DNA of 64,000 nucleotides from JAFGOG01 sp034429215 (GCA_034429215.1 DAOUGI010000023.1:4699-68698); one strand, 5' to 3'; numbered from the stretch's first letter, positions 41,429 through 50,769 are shown. The notes: generated by a model from the letters alone, not told the origin. Program-made: numbers and translations.

Positions 41429-42805
41429 ATGCGAGATAAAATCGAATCAGCTTTGAGAAGCAGCAAAGCGGACTATACCGAGATCCGCATCGAACAGCGA
41501 GACGCCACGACTGTGGCCTTTCGCGGCAAAGATCTAGAGACCGCCAGTGCGGTGGTCGACACCGGCGGGATCGTGCGCTGCCTGTGCCGCAACAATGGCT
41601 GGGGCGTGGCCACCTTCAACAGCCTGGACGGCCTGCCGGCCAGGGTGGAGCAGGCCTACGAGTGCGCCCGGGCAGCTCACAGCGAACAGCCGATCGAGCT
41701 GGCCCCGATCCCGGCCGCCCAGGAAAAGATAACTGCGCCGCTGGATGCCAAGAACGATTTCCGGGGCATTTCGATGGCAGACAAGAAAGCGCTGGCTGAG
41801 GGCTATAACAACATCCTGCTCACCTTCAGTGACAAGATCGTCGACACCCAAACCTTTTACGGCGACTCGTTCACCCGCGTCATCTTTGCCTCATCAGACG
41901 GTGCCTTAATCGAAGAGGAACGGCCGATGGTCAGCGTAGTGACCGCCGCCATCGCCCGCGACGGAGACAATGTGCAGAGCGCGCACGAGACGCGCTCGGC
42001 GCAGCGTGGCTTTGACTTTGTGCAAGGCTGCGAGCACCTGGCCCGGACGGCGGCGCAGCGGGCGGTTGATCTGTTGAGTGCCGAGACGGTAGTCGGCGGG
42101 CAGTACCCGGTGATCATCGACCCGGTCCTGGCCGGGGTGTTTATCCACGAGGCCTTTGGGCACCTGTCCGAATCCGATTTCGTGTACGAGAACCCCAAGG
42201 CTAAAGAGATGATGGTCCTTGGCCGGCGCTTTGGCCAGGATTTCCTGACCGTCTTTGACGATGGCTCGTTTCCTGGGCTGCGCGGCACCCACCGCTACGA
42301 CGACGAAGGCACGCCGACCCGGCACAACAACCTGATCAAGGACGGCATTCTGGTCGGCCGGCTGCATTCCCGCGAGACGGCAGCCAAGATGGGCGAGCCG
42401 CTCACCGGCAACGCCCGCGCCATCAACTACCGCCACGCGCCCATCGTCCGCATGACCAACACGGCCATCGAGGCCGGTACGACCTCCTTTGAGGAGATGA
42501 TCAAGGGGATCAAGCTGGGCATCTATGCCTGCGACGCCTACGGCGGGCAGACCGCGCTGGAGAACTTTTCGTTCAGCTCCGGCTATGCCTGCATGATCCG
42601 CGATGGGCAGATCGCCGAAATGGTCAAGGATGTCATCCTGGCCGGCAACCTGTTCACCACCCTGATGAACATCGACGCCATCGGCAGCGACTTTCGATGG
42701 ATCAATCATGCCGGCGGCTGCGGCAAGGGCAACCAATACCCCTTGCCGGTCGCCTTTGGCGCGCCGCACGTCCGGATCCAGGACGTCGTCATCGGCGGGA
42801 AATAG
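41429..42805 (+). CDS. tldD: TldD metalloprotease subunit
   Basis: One half of the TldD/TldE heterodimer, a zinc protease that degrades unfolded peptides and matures some modified peptides. The zinc motif HEAFGH is at residues 240-245, with GGQTALENFSFSSGYACMIRDG near the end carrying further active-site residues. 458 residues is normal. AAAAGGAGAGG precedes the ATG. tldE follows after 11 nt. Confidence 0.96.
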   Translation: MRDKIESALRSSKADYTEIRIEQRDATTVAFRGKDLETASAVVDTGGIVRCLCRNNGWGVATFNSLDGLPARVEQAYECARAAHSEQPIELAPIPAAQEKITAPLDAKNDFRGISMADKKALAEGYNNILLTFSDKIVDTQTFYGDSFTRVIFASSDGALIEEERPMVSVVTAAIARDGDNVQSAHETRSAQRGFDFVQGCEHLARTAAQRAVDLLSAETVVGGQYPVIIDPVLAGVFIHEAFGHLSESDFVYENPKAKEMMVLGRRFGQDFLTVFDDGSFPGLRGTHRYDDEGTPTRHNNLIKDGILVGRLHSRETAAKMGEPLTGNARAINYRHAPIVRMTNTAIEAGTTSFEEMIKGIKLGIYACDAYGGQTALENFSFSSGYACMIRDGQIAEMVKDVILAGNLFTTLMNIDAIGSDFRWINHAGGCGKGNQYPLPVAFGAPHVRIQDVVIGGK

Positions 42806-42816
42806 AGGAGAGAAAA

Positions 42817-44115
42817 ATGGACATCCTGAAACAACTTCAAGCCCGGGCCGAGCAGGTCGAGGTCGTTCACATCCGAACCGAAGCGACTACCATCGAGTTC
42901 GAGGCCAGCCGGTTCAAGACCAGCAAGGTCGAAGAGACCAGCGGCGTCGCCGCGCGCGTGGTGCGCAACGGTCGGCTGGGATTTTCCGCCTCCAGCGACG
43001 AGAAAGCGCTGGACCGGCTGGTGACCAACGTGCTCGAATCGGCCGCCTTCGGAGACCAGGTGCCGATCGCTTTCCCGGCGCCACAGGCCGTACCCCAGGT
43101 CAAGACGTTCGACCCAGCCATCCCCGATCTGCCCGTGGCGCGCCTGGTACAGATCGGGCAGGAGATTGTCGACCTGATCCTGGCCGTCGAGCCCGGCGCC
43201 CAGGTCAACGCCACGCTGAACCGGGGCGTGCAGCACATCAAGATCCAGAACCAGGCAGGCGTCGACGCCTCATTCAAGCGCTCGCCGCTGTCGATCGGGG
43301 CTGAGGTTGACCGCATCGAAGGCGACGACGTGCTGATCCTGTACGACATGCTCGGGACAACCGCCTGGGATGAGGATTATCTGGCCTTTGCCCGCCGTCT
43401 GGTGGACAAGCTCAAGCTGGCCCGCACACTCACGACGGTGCGCTCTGGCAAGATGCCGGTGCTTTTTTCGCCGACCGGGTCACTGGTGTTGGGCCTGCCG
43501 CTGATGGAAGGGCTGAACGGCAAGAATGTGTTCACCGGAGTCTCACCCATCCGGGACAAGGTAGGCGAAAAGCTGTTCGACGACAAGGTCACCGTCATAG
43601 ACGACGGCACGCTGGACGGCAGGTACAGCAGCGCCCCCTACGACGACGAAGGGGTCCCCCATCGCCGCAATGTGCTGGTCGAGCATGGCGTGCTAAAGGG
43701 GTTCCTGTACGACTTGAAGACAGCAGCCCAATCGGGCGTCGAATCAACCGGAAACGGCTCGCGCGGGCTGTTCAATCCACCCACTCCCGAGCCGACCAAC
43801 CTGATCCTGGCCGGCGGGAGCACCCCCCTGGCCGAGATGATCGCCGGCATTGATGAAGGGCTGCTGGTCGAGGATATCCTTGGCCTCGGCCAGGGTAACA
43901 TCATCTCTGGCGCATTTTCCAACCCGCTGAGCCTGGCATTCAAGATCGAAAAGGGCGAGATCGTGGGCCGGGTCAAGGATGCATCGATCGCCGGCAACGT
44001 GTATGACCTGCTGAAGGAAGTGACAGCGGTCAGCCGGGAGACACTGTGGGTATATGGCGGACTGTGCATGCCCTACATGCTGCTGCCGGAGATGAATGTC
44101 ATAGCCAAGGAGTAG
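42817..44115 (+). CDS. tldE: TldE/PmbA protease subunit
   Basis: The non-catalytic partner of TldD, 432 residues, lacking HExxxH. VNATLNRGVQHIKIQNQAGV, SPTGSLVLGLPLMEGLNGKNVFTG, FDDKVTVIDDGTLDGRYSSAPYDDEGVPHRRNVLVE and the GNGSRGLFNPPTPEPTNL segment are all family features. The ATG at 42817 is preferred for the GAGGAGAG upstream; the frame is open 40 codons earlier only because it overlaps tldD. Confidence 0.95.
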   Translation: MDILKQLQARAEQVEVVHIRTEATTIEFEASRFKTSKVEETSGVAARVVRNGRLGFSASSDEKALDRLVTNVLESAAFGDQVPIAFPAPQAVPQVKTFDPAIPDLPVARLVQIGQEIVDLILAVEPGAQVNATLNRGVQHIKIQNQAGVDASFKRSPLSIGAEVDRIEGDDVLILYDMLGTTAWDEDYLAFARRLVDKLKLARTLTTVRSGKMPVLFSPTGSLVLGLPLMEGLNGKNVFTGVSPIRDKVGEKLFDDKVTVIDDGTLDGRYSSAPYDDEGVPHRRNVLVEHGVLKGFLYDLKTAAQSGVESTGNGSRGLFNPPTPEPTNLILAGGSTPLAEMIAGIDEGLLVEDILGLGQGNIISGAFSNPLSLAFKIEKGEIVGRVKDASIAGNVYDLLKEVTAVSRETLWVYGGLCMPYMLLPEMNVIAKE

Positions 44116-44167
44116 GCTGGCGGGTTGATCCCCGTCGGCGCCTCGCGCGACAGGCCGGACTTAAAAG

Positions 44168-44207
44168 GGCTGGGGCTGAGATCCTCTTTCAGTCCCAGCC
44201 TCCGTTT
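44168..44207 (+). terminator. Terminator after tldE
   Basis: Arms 44168-44179 (GGCTGGGGCTGA) and 44189-44200 (TCAGTCCCAGCC) pair with one G-T wobble, followed by TCCGTTTT. Confidence 0.6.
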
Positions 44208-44236
44208 TGGCCAAACCCTAGAATGAAACTGGACCA

Positions 44237-45172
44237 TCAATCTGGGCTATGGCCAAAGTGCCGCCGGGAGGCCAAAATCACGACCAAGCAGGCCAGCATT
44301 GGCAGCCCGACAAAGGCGCCTATTTCATAGCCTTGCAGCGGGATGCCCGACAGCATTTCCACCTCGGTAGGAGAAAACTGCAGCCATGCCAGCAGATTGG
44401 GCCACGACGTCTGAGCAAAGGTGACCAGCCAGGTCGCCGCCAGCACGGCATAGTAGACCGCCGAGCCCCACCAGGCCCACATGCGCTGCTCCCAGGTGCC
44501 CCACAGCAATAGGCCCAGGGCCAGCACCGCGGCGGCGATCAGGTAGATACCCTCCAAGCCGCCCATCAGCGTCCCAAAGAGAGGGAACAGGCCGCGATAC
44601 AACAGCGGCACATGCAGGGCAACAAAGAAGAACAGATCCAAGAGGCAGATCACCAGGATGGCCAGCGGACGGGCTTCGAAAGCACTGGGCCGCCGATCGT
44701 GCGCCTCGAAAGTCCCGCGCACATTTCGCCCTTGGTAAAAGCGGATCCCCAGCCAGGGCAGGATCAGGTAGGACGAGGCCAGCAGCATAATAAAGATCAC
44801 GCCGCCGGCCGTCGAGAAACTCTTGACCGAGGCGGTCATGAAAAAGAGGACGACAAGCAGCGGTAGACCCAGCAGGACCCAGGTCCACAGCAGCGCCAGG
44901 GCACAAGGCCGCACCCAGCGGCGCAGGCGCACGTGGCCGTAACCGAGCGGCACCATCACCGCAGCAGCCAGGTAGTAACCCGCTACCTGGACGGCGATGT
45001 TGCCGAACATAAAGGAGCCGAAGCGGAAACCCTCATAGTAAAAGCGCCCGCCCTCCGAGAAAAGGTAAAAAACGTACAACTCGACCGGCCCTAGAAAGGC
45101 ACAGCCGATGCCAGCCACCAGCAAGACAAGCCCCAGAACCACCAGTATAAGGCGGCGGTCTCGATGATCCAT
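44237..45172 (-). CDS. Multi-pass membrane protein of unknown function
   Basis: A 311-residue protein with about eight hydrophobic helices, starting LILVVLGLVLLVAGIGCAF. A cytoplasmic loop contains FYQGRNVRGTFEAHDRRPSAF. I do not recognise the family. The ATG at 45172 has AAGGAGGGGG upstream. It is driven by the best promoter in the window (exact TTGACA-17-TATAAT), overlapped by an inverted TTGAC/GTCAA pair, so it is likely well expressed and perhaps repressed by a dimeric regulator. Confidence 0.75.
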   Translation of the reverse strand: MDHRDRRLILVVLGLVLLVAGIGCAFLGPVELYVFYLFSEGGRFYYEGFRFGSFMFGNIAVQVAGYYLAAAVMVPLGYGHVRLRRWVRPCALALLWTWVLLGLPLLVVLFFMTASVKSFSTAGGVIFIMLLASSYLILPWLGIRFYQGRNVRGTFEAHDRRPSAFEARPLAILVICLLDLFFFVALHVPLLYRGLFPLFGTLMGGLEGIYLIAAAVLALGLLLWGTWEQRMWAWWGSAVYYAVLAATWLVTFAQTSWPNLLAWLQFSPTEVEMLSGIPLQGYEIGAFVGLPMLACLVVILASRRHFGHSPD

Positions 45173-45206
45173 GGTTGATCCCCCTCCTTGGCCGCGGGTT
45201 AGCCTG

Positions 45207-45235
45207 ATTATATTAGGTATTGACCATACTGTCAA
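45207..45235 (-). promoter_or_regulatory. Consensus promoter with overlapping palindrome
   Basis: Minus strand TTGACA (45230-45235), 17 bp, TATAAT (45207-45212). TTGACCATACTGTCAA (45220-45235, plus strand) is an inverted repeat of TTGAC/GTCAA arms with a 6-bp spacer covering the -35 box, a possible operator. Confidence 0.75.
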
Positions 45236-45318
45236 GTCATAAGCGACCGGTCTCCGGATCGCTCCCCCGCTTGGGATGACAGTTTGCCAATCTGATGGCT
45301 ATACTATGGTCTCCGATC

Positions 45319-45342
45319 CTGCCCGGCATGTCGACCGGGCAG
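45319..45342. promoter_or_regulatory. Palindrome in the divergent 312-bp intergenic region
   Basis: CTGCCCGG (45319-45326) and CCGGGCAG (45335-45342) are exact inverted arms around an eight-base spacer, 28 bp upstream of the kinase -35 box. The rest of the gap 45173-45484 holds two divergent promoters and no gene I can support. Confidence 0.35.
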
Positions 45343-45369
45343 ATGGCGCCAGACAGGACATAGTTCTCA

Positions 45370-45398
45370 TTGACATGGCGGGGGTTACATGCTACAAT
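45370..45398 (+). promoter_or_regulatory. Promoter for histidine kinase/response regulator
   Basis: TTGACA (45370-45375), 17 bp, TACAAT (45393-45398), leaving an 80-nt leader to the GTG start. Confidence 0.7.
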
Positions 45399-45484
45399 GA
45401 CACCGTGATCCAGATCTCTCCGCTTTTGGCCTGTTGTGTACAGATGGCCACGGGGCAGCGGCGGCCTGGAATCTGAGGAGAAGG

Positions 45485-47206
45485 GTGCACTTCCAGTATA
45501 TTCCCTACATCTGGCTCCTGCTGGCTTCAGCAGTGGTTGGAGTCGGGCTTCAGGTCTACGCCTGGCGACATCGTACCGCGCCCGGCGCCACTCCGTTCGC
45601 CATTCTGTGCCTGGCGGCCAGCGTGTGGGCTGTGTCCAATGCGCTAGAGATGGCCGGCACCGATCTGCCCACCAAGCTGTTCTGGGCCAATGTCCAGTAC
45701 CTGGTCTACGCCGCCCTGCCGCTGGCCTGGCTGGCTCTAGTGCTCCAATGTACCGGCCGCGGGGCATGGTTGACTCCCGGCCGCTTGGCGCTGCTGGCCG
45801 TCGAGCCGGCCGTCGCCGTGGTGCTGGCCTGGACAAGCGAGTTCCACGGCCTGATCCGGCAGAACCTTTATCTGGACACCGCCGGTCCGTTCCCGGTGAT
45901 CGGCAAGATCTATGGGCCATGGTTCTGGGTCCACGTGGCTTATAGTTACTTCCTATTCGCAACCTGCATCTACCTGTCGGTGGCAGCGCTGCGGCGCGCG
46001 CCGCGTCTCTACCGCCGCCAGACGCTCACCATCCTGATCGGTTTCCTGCTGCCTCTGGTCTCGAATGTGCTGTACAACCTGGGCCTCAGCCCTGCCCCCC
46101 GTCACGATCTGGCGCCTGCAGTGCTCGGTTTCTCGGCCATTGTGGTCGGGATTGGCCTCTTTCGCTTCCGGCTGTTTGACATCCGGCCAATCGCGCGGGA
46201 CACAGTCATCGACAGCATGAACGATGGCATGGTTGTGCTTGACGCCCAAAATCGGATCGTAGACCTCAACCCGGCGGCCGAAAGGATCCTGGGCGTTACG
46301 GCCTCCCACGCTGTCGGCCGGGCGGCTGAGGATCTCTTCAGCTCCTGGCCGCGGCTTGTCGAGCTGTGCCGCAGCCCGGCAGTGGTGCACATTGAGCTCT
46401 CCCTCGATACGAGGGACAAACCGCACTGGTACGACGCACACATCTCACCCCTCATCGACCGGCATGGCCGACCTATGGGCCAAGTGATTGTCTGGCGCGA
46501 CATCACCGCCCGCAAGCAGGCGGAGGTACAATTGCTCCGCCAGCAGCGGGTGCTGGCCGAGATGGAGGAGCGGGAACGGATGGCACGCGGGCTGCACGAC
46601 AGCCTGGCTCAAGTGCTGAGCTATGCCAACATGCAGGCCCAGGCGGCCCGTGAGCTGCTGACCAAGGGACAGACCGACACGGTCGATACCTACTTGGCCC
46701 GCCTGGTGGACGCCACCCAGGAGGCCCACACCGACGCCCGCGAGTATATTCTGGGGGTAAGGACCGGCATTCCCTCTGAGCAGGGGTTCCCCGCCGCGTT
46801 GGAGCAGTACCTGCAGCGGTTTGGCCAGAGGTACGGGATCGGCACCGAGCTGATCGTCCCCGAGCCTAAGGCCTTGGCAGAGGTAAGCCTCGAGCCTACG
46901 GTAGAGATTCAGTTGCTGCGCATCGTCCAGGAGGCGCTCGCCAACGTCCGAAAACACGCCGCTGCCACCTCAGTGCGGGTCCGTTTTGCCATCGACGGCG
47001 ATCACGCCCTGGTACTGATAGAGGACAATGGCCGGGGGTTCGATCCGGCGCTGCTGCCGGGCGGTGACGCGCAGACGTTTGGACTGCGCATTATGCGCGA
47101 GCGGGCCGAAGAGGTAGAGGGCAACATCGAGGTGCTTTCAGCACCGGGTGAGGGGACCCAGATCGCAGTCCGGGTTCCATTGTCCAATGGAAAGGATAGT
47201 CAATGA
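45485..47206 (+). CDS. Membrane histidine kinase (7TM-PAS-HisKA_3)
   Basis: A 573-residue sensor kinase. Seven hydrophobic helices (about 5-220) form the 7TM sensor type; a PAS domain follows (about 232-345, DSMNDGMVVLDAQNRIVDLNPAAERILG); then the dimerisation domain with phospho-acceptor His371 in ARGLHDSLAQVL; then the ATPase domain with NVRKHAAATSVRV and EDNGRGFDPALLPGG. This is the NarL-partner kinase class. GTG at 45485 is chosen because GAGGAG lies just upstream; a TTG at 45434 is less likely. It overlaps the regulator gene (ATGA). Confidence 0.92.
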   Translation: MHFQYIPYIWLLLASAVVGVGLQVYAWRHRTAPGATPFAILCLAASVWAVSNALEMAGTDLPTKLFWANVQYLVYAALPLAWLALVLQCTGRGAWLTPGRLALLAVEPAVAVVLAWTSEFHGLIRQNLYLDTAGPFPVIGKIYGPWFWVHVAYSYFLFATCIYLSVAALRRAPRLYRRQTLTILIGFLLPLVSNVLYNLGLSPAPRHDLAPAVLGFSAIVVGIGLFRFRLFDIRPIARDTVIDSMNDGMVVLDAQNRIVDLNPAAERILGVTASHAVGRAAEDLFSSWPRLVELCRSPAVVHIELSLDTRDKPHWYDAHISPLIDRHGRPMGQVIVWRDITARKQAEVQLLRQQRVLAEMEERERMARGLHDSLAQVLSYANMQAQAARELLTKGQTDTVDTYLARLVDATQEAHTDAREYILGVRTGIPSEQGFPAALEQYLQRFGQRYGIGTELIVPEPKALAEVSLEPTVEIQLLRIVQEALANVRKHAAATSVRVRFAIDGDHALVLIEDNGRGFDPALLPGGDAQTFGLRIMRERAEEVEGNIEVLSAPGEGTQIAVRVPLSNGKDSQ

Positions 47207-47886
47207 GAGTGCTGTTGGTGGACGATCACCCCCTGTTCCTGGAAGGGCTCCACAACTTGCTGGCGGCCCGGGGCATTGAAGTAGTCGGCACGGCAAGTGA
47301 TGGGTTGGAAGCGCTGACCAAGACGCGCACACTCCGTCCCGACACGATCCTGATGGACGTCAAGATGCCCCGTTGCGATGGCGTGGCCGCCACCCGCCTG
47401 ATCAAGGCTGAATTCCCCGACGTCAAGATCGTGATCCTCACGGTATATGAAGAGGACAGTGTTCTGTTCGAAGCGATCAAGAGCGGAGCCTCCGGCTATC
47501 TGCACAAGAGCCTGGATGCCAAAGAGTTTATGGAGCTCCTTTCCAGCCTGGAGAGGGGCGAAGCCCCCCTGTCGCCTGGGCTTTCAGCCCGCATCCTGAC
47601 CGAGTTTGCCCAGCAGGCCGGCAGGAATGGATTATCCCCCTCGGTCGAGACAGAGTCCTCAGCCGAGCGGCCAAGATTGACCGGCCGCCAGGTAGAGATC
47701 CTGACCCTGGTAGCCCAAGGGCTGACCTACAAACAGATAGGCACAACTTTGTGCCTGAGCGAGCGTACCGTCAAATATCACATGGGTGAGGTCTTGATTC
47801 GGCTCCATCTCAAAAGCCGCGCTGAAGCCATCGCCTATGCCACCCGCATGGGGCTGGCTAGAAGCCATCCCAACCAATCTGACTGA
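47203..47886 (+). CDS. NarL/FixJ-type response regulator
   Basis: A 227-residue regulator with a receiver domain (MRVLLVDDHPLFLEGL; phospho-Asp52 in ILMDVKMPRCDG; Lys in YLHKSL) and a LuxR-type HTH (LTGRQVEILTLVAQGLTYKQ, SERTVKYHMGEVLIRL). It is the partner of the kinase it overlaps. It lies just before the eCIS cluster, separated by a terminator, and is a candidate regulator of it. Confidence 0.95.
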   Translation: MRVLLVDDHPLFLEGLHNLLAARGIEVVGTASDGLEALTKTRTLRPDTILMDVKMPRCDGVAATRLIKAEFPDVKIVILTVYEEDSVLFEAIKSGASGYLHKSLDAKEFMELLSSLERGEAPLSPGLSARILTEFAQQAGRNGLSPSVETESSAERPRLTGRQVEILTLVAQGLTYKQIGTTLCLSERTVKYHMGEVLIRLHLKSRAEAIAYATRMGLARSHPNQSD

Positions 47887-47993
47887 GCATGCCTCCTGAT
47901 CAACAAGTACTGCGTGCCACCTGTAGCCCATGCTTGCGGCAGCCCGGCGGCCAACTCAATAGCCTGACACAATAGGCCCGAGAATCCCAGGCC

Positions 47994-48033
47994 AAAAGTA
48001 CAGTCTTTGCCGTGCAAAGACTGTACTTTTTTT
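47994..48033 (+). terminator. Strong terminator with extra half-site
   Basis: Seventeen-base arms (47994-48010 and 48014-48030) pair perfectly around CGT and run into seven T residues. A third copy of the AAGACTGTAC half occurs just after (48040-48050), which a plain terminator does not need. Confidence 0.85.
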
Positions 48034-48058
48034 GCCCCCAAGACTGTACCTTAGGGCA

Positions 48059-48087
48059 TTGCAAATAGGGCCACATATCTGTAACAA
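48059..48087 (+). promoter_or_regulatory. Possible promoter of the eCIS cluster
   Basis: TTGCAA (48059-48064), 17 bp, TAACAA (48082-48087), 30 bp before the first eCIS-linked gene. The -10 is a poor match, which would fit an activator-dependent promoter. Confidence 0.35.
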
Positions 48088-48117
48088 TAGTACCATCAAC
48101 ACCCAGTTCAACCTGAG

Positions 48118-48486
48118 GTGAAAGTGGCAGATTGTGCGATCGCAGCGCTATATGGCAATTCGTTGTTCATGGCCGGCGTGGAAGCGAGCTTGAGGGACAA
48201 ACACGGTCTGGACGTTGTGCGGATCGACGCCGCGTTGCCCAGCGCCCAGGATGATTTGCGGGCGATCCGGCCCGACGTGGTCATCTTTGATCTGGACAGT
48301 CCCTACGCGCACCTGATGCTCCCCTTCATCCGGGAGCATCCTGGTCTGCCGATCCTGGGCTTGGGCCTGGACAGCAGCGACGCGGTGCTGTTGTCCAGCC
48401 AACCCTATGCGGCCCTGTCGGCCGACGGCCTGGCCAAACTGATCCGGAGCATAAGAAAGAATGGAACGAAGCAGGTTCTGAAATGA
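48118..48486 (+). CDS. Pseudo-receiver-like protein at head of eCIS cluster
   Basis: A 122-residue single-domain protein reading like a degenerate response-regulator receiver: PDVVIFDLDSPYAHLMLPFIRE holds an Asp at the usual phospho-site strand, but the N-terminal acidic pair is replaced (DCAIAALYGNS) and the late Lys is not in place. No DNA-binding domain is present. GTG at 48118 is tentative; a second GTG at 48124 sits next to the only GAGGTG. It overlaps the ATPase gene (ATGA), so it is part of the eCIS operon and may be a regulatory adaptor. Confidence 0.65.
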   Translation: MKVADCAIAALYGNSLFMAGVEASLRDKHGLDVVRIDAALPSAQDDLRAIRPDVVIFDLDSPYAHLMLPFIREHPGLPILGLGLDSSDAVLLSSQPYAALSADGLAKLIRSIRKNGTKQVLK

Positions 48487-50762
48487 TACCAGGGACAATG
48501 CCCCAGGCGCCTGCCTCAAGGTCCGGCGAGGTGGAGGCCGGCCTCAGGCACCTGCAGGCTGAGCTCGCCCGGATCGATGCGCGCATCCGCCGCGAGGTCA
48601 GGCGCTGGCAGTTGGCCGGCCAGGATCCGGCCGACTCGTTCCGCGGCCTGCACCTGTCCGATACCGAGGCCGGGCTTTTATCCGAGCGTCCCTTTGGCGC
48701 CAGTTGGGGACAGATGGCCGCCCTGCCGCCTGAGGAAGCGGAAGCCTTTGCCCAGGCCGAGGCGCAGGCTGCCCGCCAGGCGCAGCAACTGGCCGAAACG
48801 GCCCGACAAGAAGGGCAGGCGCCGCGCCTGGAGCGCATGGCAACGGCCTTTGGTCTGGATCGTTTCGACCTCGACGCCCTGCTGATCTGCCTGGCTCCCG
48901 CCCTCGACCTTCGCTACGAGCGCTTGTACGCCTATTTGCAGGACGACGTCACCCGCAAGCGGCCAACGGTCAGCCTGGTGCTCGACCTGGCGGTGGACGG
49001 CCGCGGGGCAGAGGAACGCCTGCCACTTTTATTGCGTTTCGCCGGCGATGCCCCTCTATTCAAATACCGCCTGCTGGAGCGGGTGTCTGACTCGACGCCA
49101 GATCCACCGCTGCTGGGCCAGGTACTGGGTGTGGATCCGGCCATCGTCGCGTGGCTGCTTGGGGGTTATCAGCCCCATGCCGAGCTTGGCCCGGACGCCA
49201 GTCTATGGCAGCCACCCCCTGAAGGAGATCCACACCGGCCAGACGCCGGCGGTGAGAGCGCCGATGCTCTGTTGGCGGGAAAGGCCTGGCCGGACCTGGA
49301 ACGTGCTTTGCAGGGCTCCGCAGGGGAACAGCCCTTGATTGCTTTTTACGGGCCCGACCTGGTCAGCCAACACGCCGCGGCCAGGCTATTGGCTGTTCGG
49401 GCCGGACGGCCCCTCCTGACGGTGAACCTTGCGGCGGCGACGGGCGCGGCGGGGGTACCCCCCCTGCAGGCGATGCGGCTGGCGTTGCGCGACGCCCGCC
49501 TGACCGGGGCCATCCCCTGCCTGGCCGGGTGGGATGTCTGCCTCGCCTCCGATGGGGGAACGGCCGACGGGCCGGCCCGGGGCAGCGTCAAAGGCAGCAG
49601 CCCGTCGCCCGACCTGCTGGCCGAGCTGTGCGCCTACCCAGGCCCGGCCATCGTCGCCGGGCAGGTCGCCTGGCAGGCCGGCGGCATCGACCGGGATCGC
49701 ACCCTGATGTGGATCGAGTTCGCGGCCCCCGGCTATGCCGAGCGGCGCGCCCTGTGGCAGCATTTCTTGCAAAGACAAGCCTGCCAGGTCTCTGACATGG
49801 ATTTGAGCACCCTGGCCGGCCAGTTCCAATTGACCACCGGCCAGATCCGCGACGCAGTCGCCTCAGCCCAGGACTGGGCAGCACAGGGAGGGGAAGGGCT
49901 GCACGGCGGCAGCCTCCTGGCCGCGGCCCGCGCTCACTCCAACCCACGCCTGGCCACCATGGCGCGCAAGATCGCGCCCCGCTATACCTGGTCCGACATC
50001 GTTCTGCCCGACGACCAACTGACGCTGCTGCGCGAGATCGTCGCCACCGTGCGCGGGCGATCGTTGGTGCTGGAAGAGTGGGGGGTCGGCCGGAAGCTGG
50101 CTTCCAGCCCGGGCGTGACGATGCTCTTTTCCGGGCCGCCCGGCACCGGCAAGACGATGGCCGCGGAGGTGGTCGCCGCCGAGCTGGGCCTGGACCTGTA
50201 CAAGATCGACCTGTCGACCATCGTCAGTAAGTATATCGGCGAGACGGAAAAGAACCTGGAGCGGATCTTTTCCGAGGCCCAAAGCAGCAACGCCATCCTC
50301 TTCTTTGATGAGGCCGATGCCATCTTTGGCAAGCGCTCCGAAGTCAAGGATGCCCACGACCGCTACGCCAACATTGAGGTCAGCTACCTGCTGCAGCGGA
50401 TGGAGGCGTACAACGGCGTCACCATCCTGGCCACCAACTTGAGGGCCAACCTGGACGAGGCTTTCACCCGGCGTCTCCAGTTCGCCGTCGATTTTCCATT
50501 TCCCGACGAGAGCTACCGGCTGCGCATCTGGCAGACGCTCCTGCCGCCCGGGGTGCCCAGCGAGCCGGACCTCGATTTCGAGCTGCTGGCCCGCCGCTTC
50601 AAGCTGGCCGGCGGCAACATCCGCAACATTCTGGTCGGCGCCGCCTATCTTGCCGCGTCCGACGGTGGCCGGCTGGGGATGAAACACCTGCTGCACGGCA
50701 CCCGCCGCGAGCTGCAAAAAATGGGCAGGCTGGTGAGCGAAAAAGACATGACAGAAAGGTGA
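48483..50762 (+). CDS. eCIS AAA+ ATPase (Afp15/Pvc15-like)
   Basis: A 759-residue protein with an N-terminal helical region (about 1-200), a degenerate middle ATPase-like part (about 255-420) and a C-terminal AAA+ domain. Walker A is GPPGTGKT (551-558), Walker B ILFFDEADAIFG (Asp609-Glu610), followed by ATNLRANLDEAFTRRL (sensor 1 and Arg finger). Such ATPases are core accessory proteins of contractile injection systems and are needed for assembly or cargo loading. Its place before the cargo genes fits. Confidence 0.93.
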   Translation: MIPGTMPQAPASRSGEVEAGLRHLQAELARIDARIRREVRRWQLAGQDPADSFRGLHLSDTEAGLLSERPFGASWGQMAALPPEEAEAFAQAEAQAARQAQQLAETARQEGQAPRLERMATAFGLDRFDLDALLICLAPALDLRYERLYAYLQDDVTRKRPTVSLVLDLAVDGRGAEERLPLLLRFAGDAPLFKYRLLERVSDSTPDPPLLGQVLGVDPAIVAWLLGGYQPHAELGPDASLWQPPPEGDPHRPDAGGESADALLAGKAWPDLERALQGSAGEQPLIAFYGPDLVSQHAAARLLAVRAGRPLLTVNLAAATGAAGVPPLQAMRLALRDARLTGAIPCLAGWDVCLASDGGTADGPARGSVKGSSPSPDLLAELCAYPGPAIVAGQVAWQAGGIDRDRTLMWIEFAAPGYAERRALWQHFLQRQACQVSDMDLSTLAGQFQLTTGQIRDAVASAQDWAAQGGEGLHGGSLLAAARAHSNPRLATMARKIAPRYTWSDIVLPDDQLTLLREIVATVRGRSLVLEEWGVGRKLASSPGVTMLFSGPPGTGKTMAAEVVAAELGLDLYKIDLSTIVSKYIGETEKNLERIFSEAQSSNAILFFDEADAIFGKRSEVKDAHDRYANIEVSYLLQRMEAYNGVTILATNLRANLDEAFTRRLQFAVDFPFPDESYRLRIWQTLLPPGVPSEPDLDFELLARRFKLAGGNIRNILVGAAYLAASDGGRLGMKHLLHGTRRELQKMGRLVSEKDMTER

Positions 50763-50769
50763 GTTCAGA

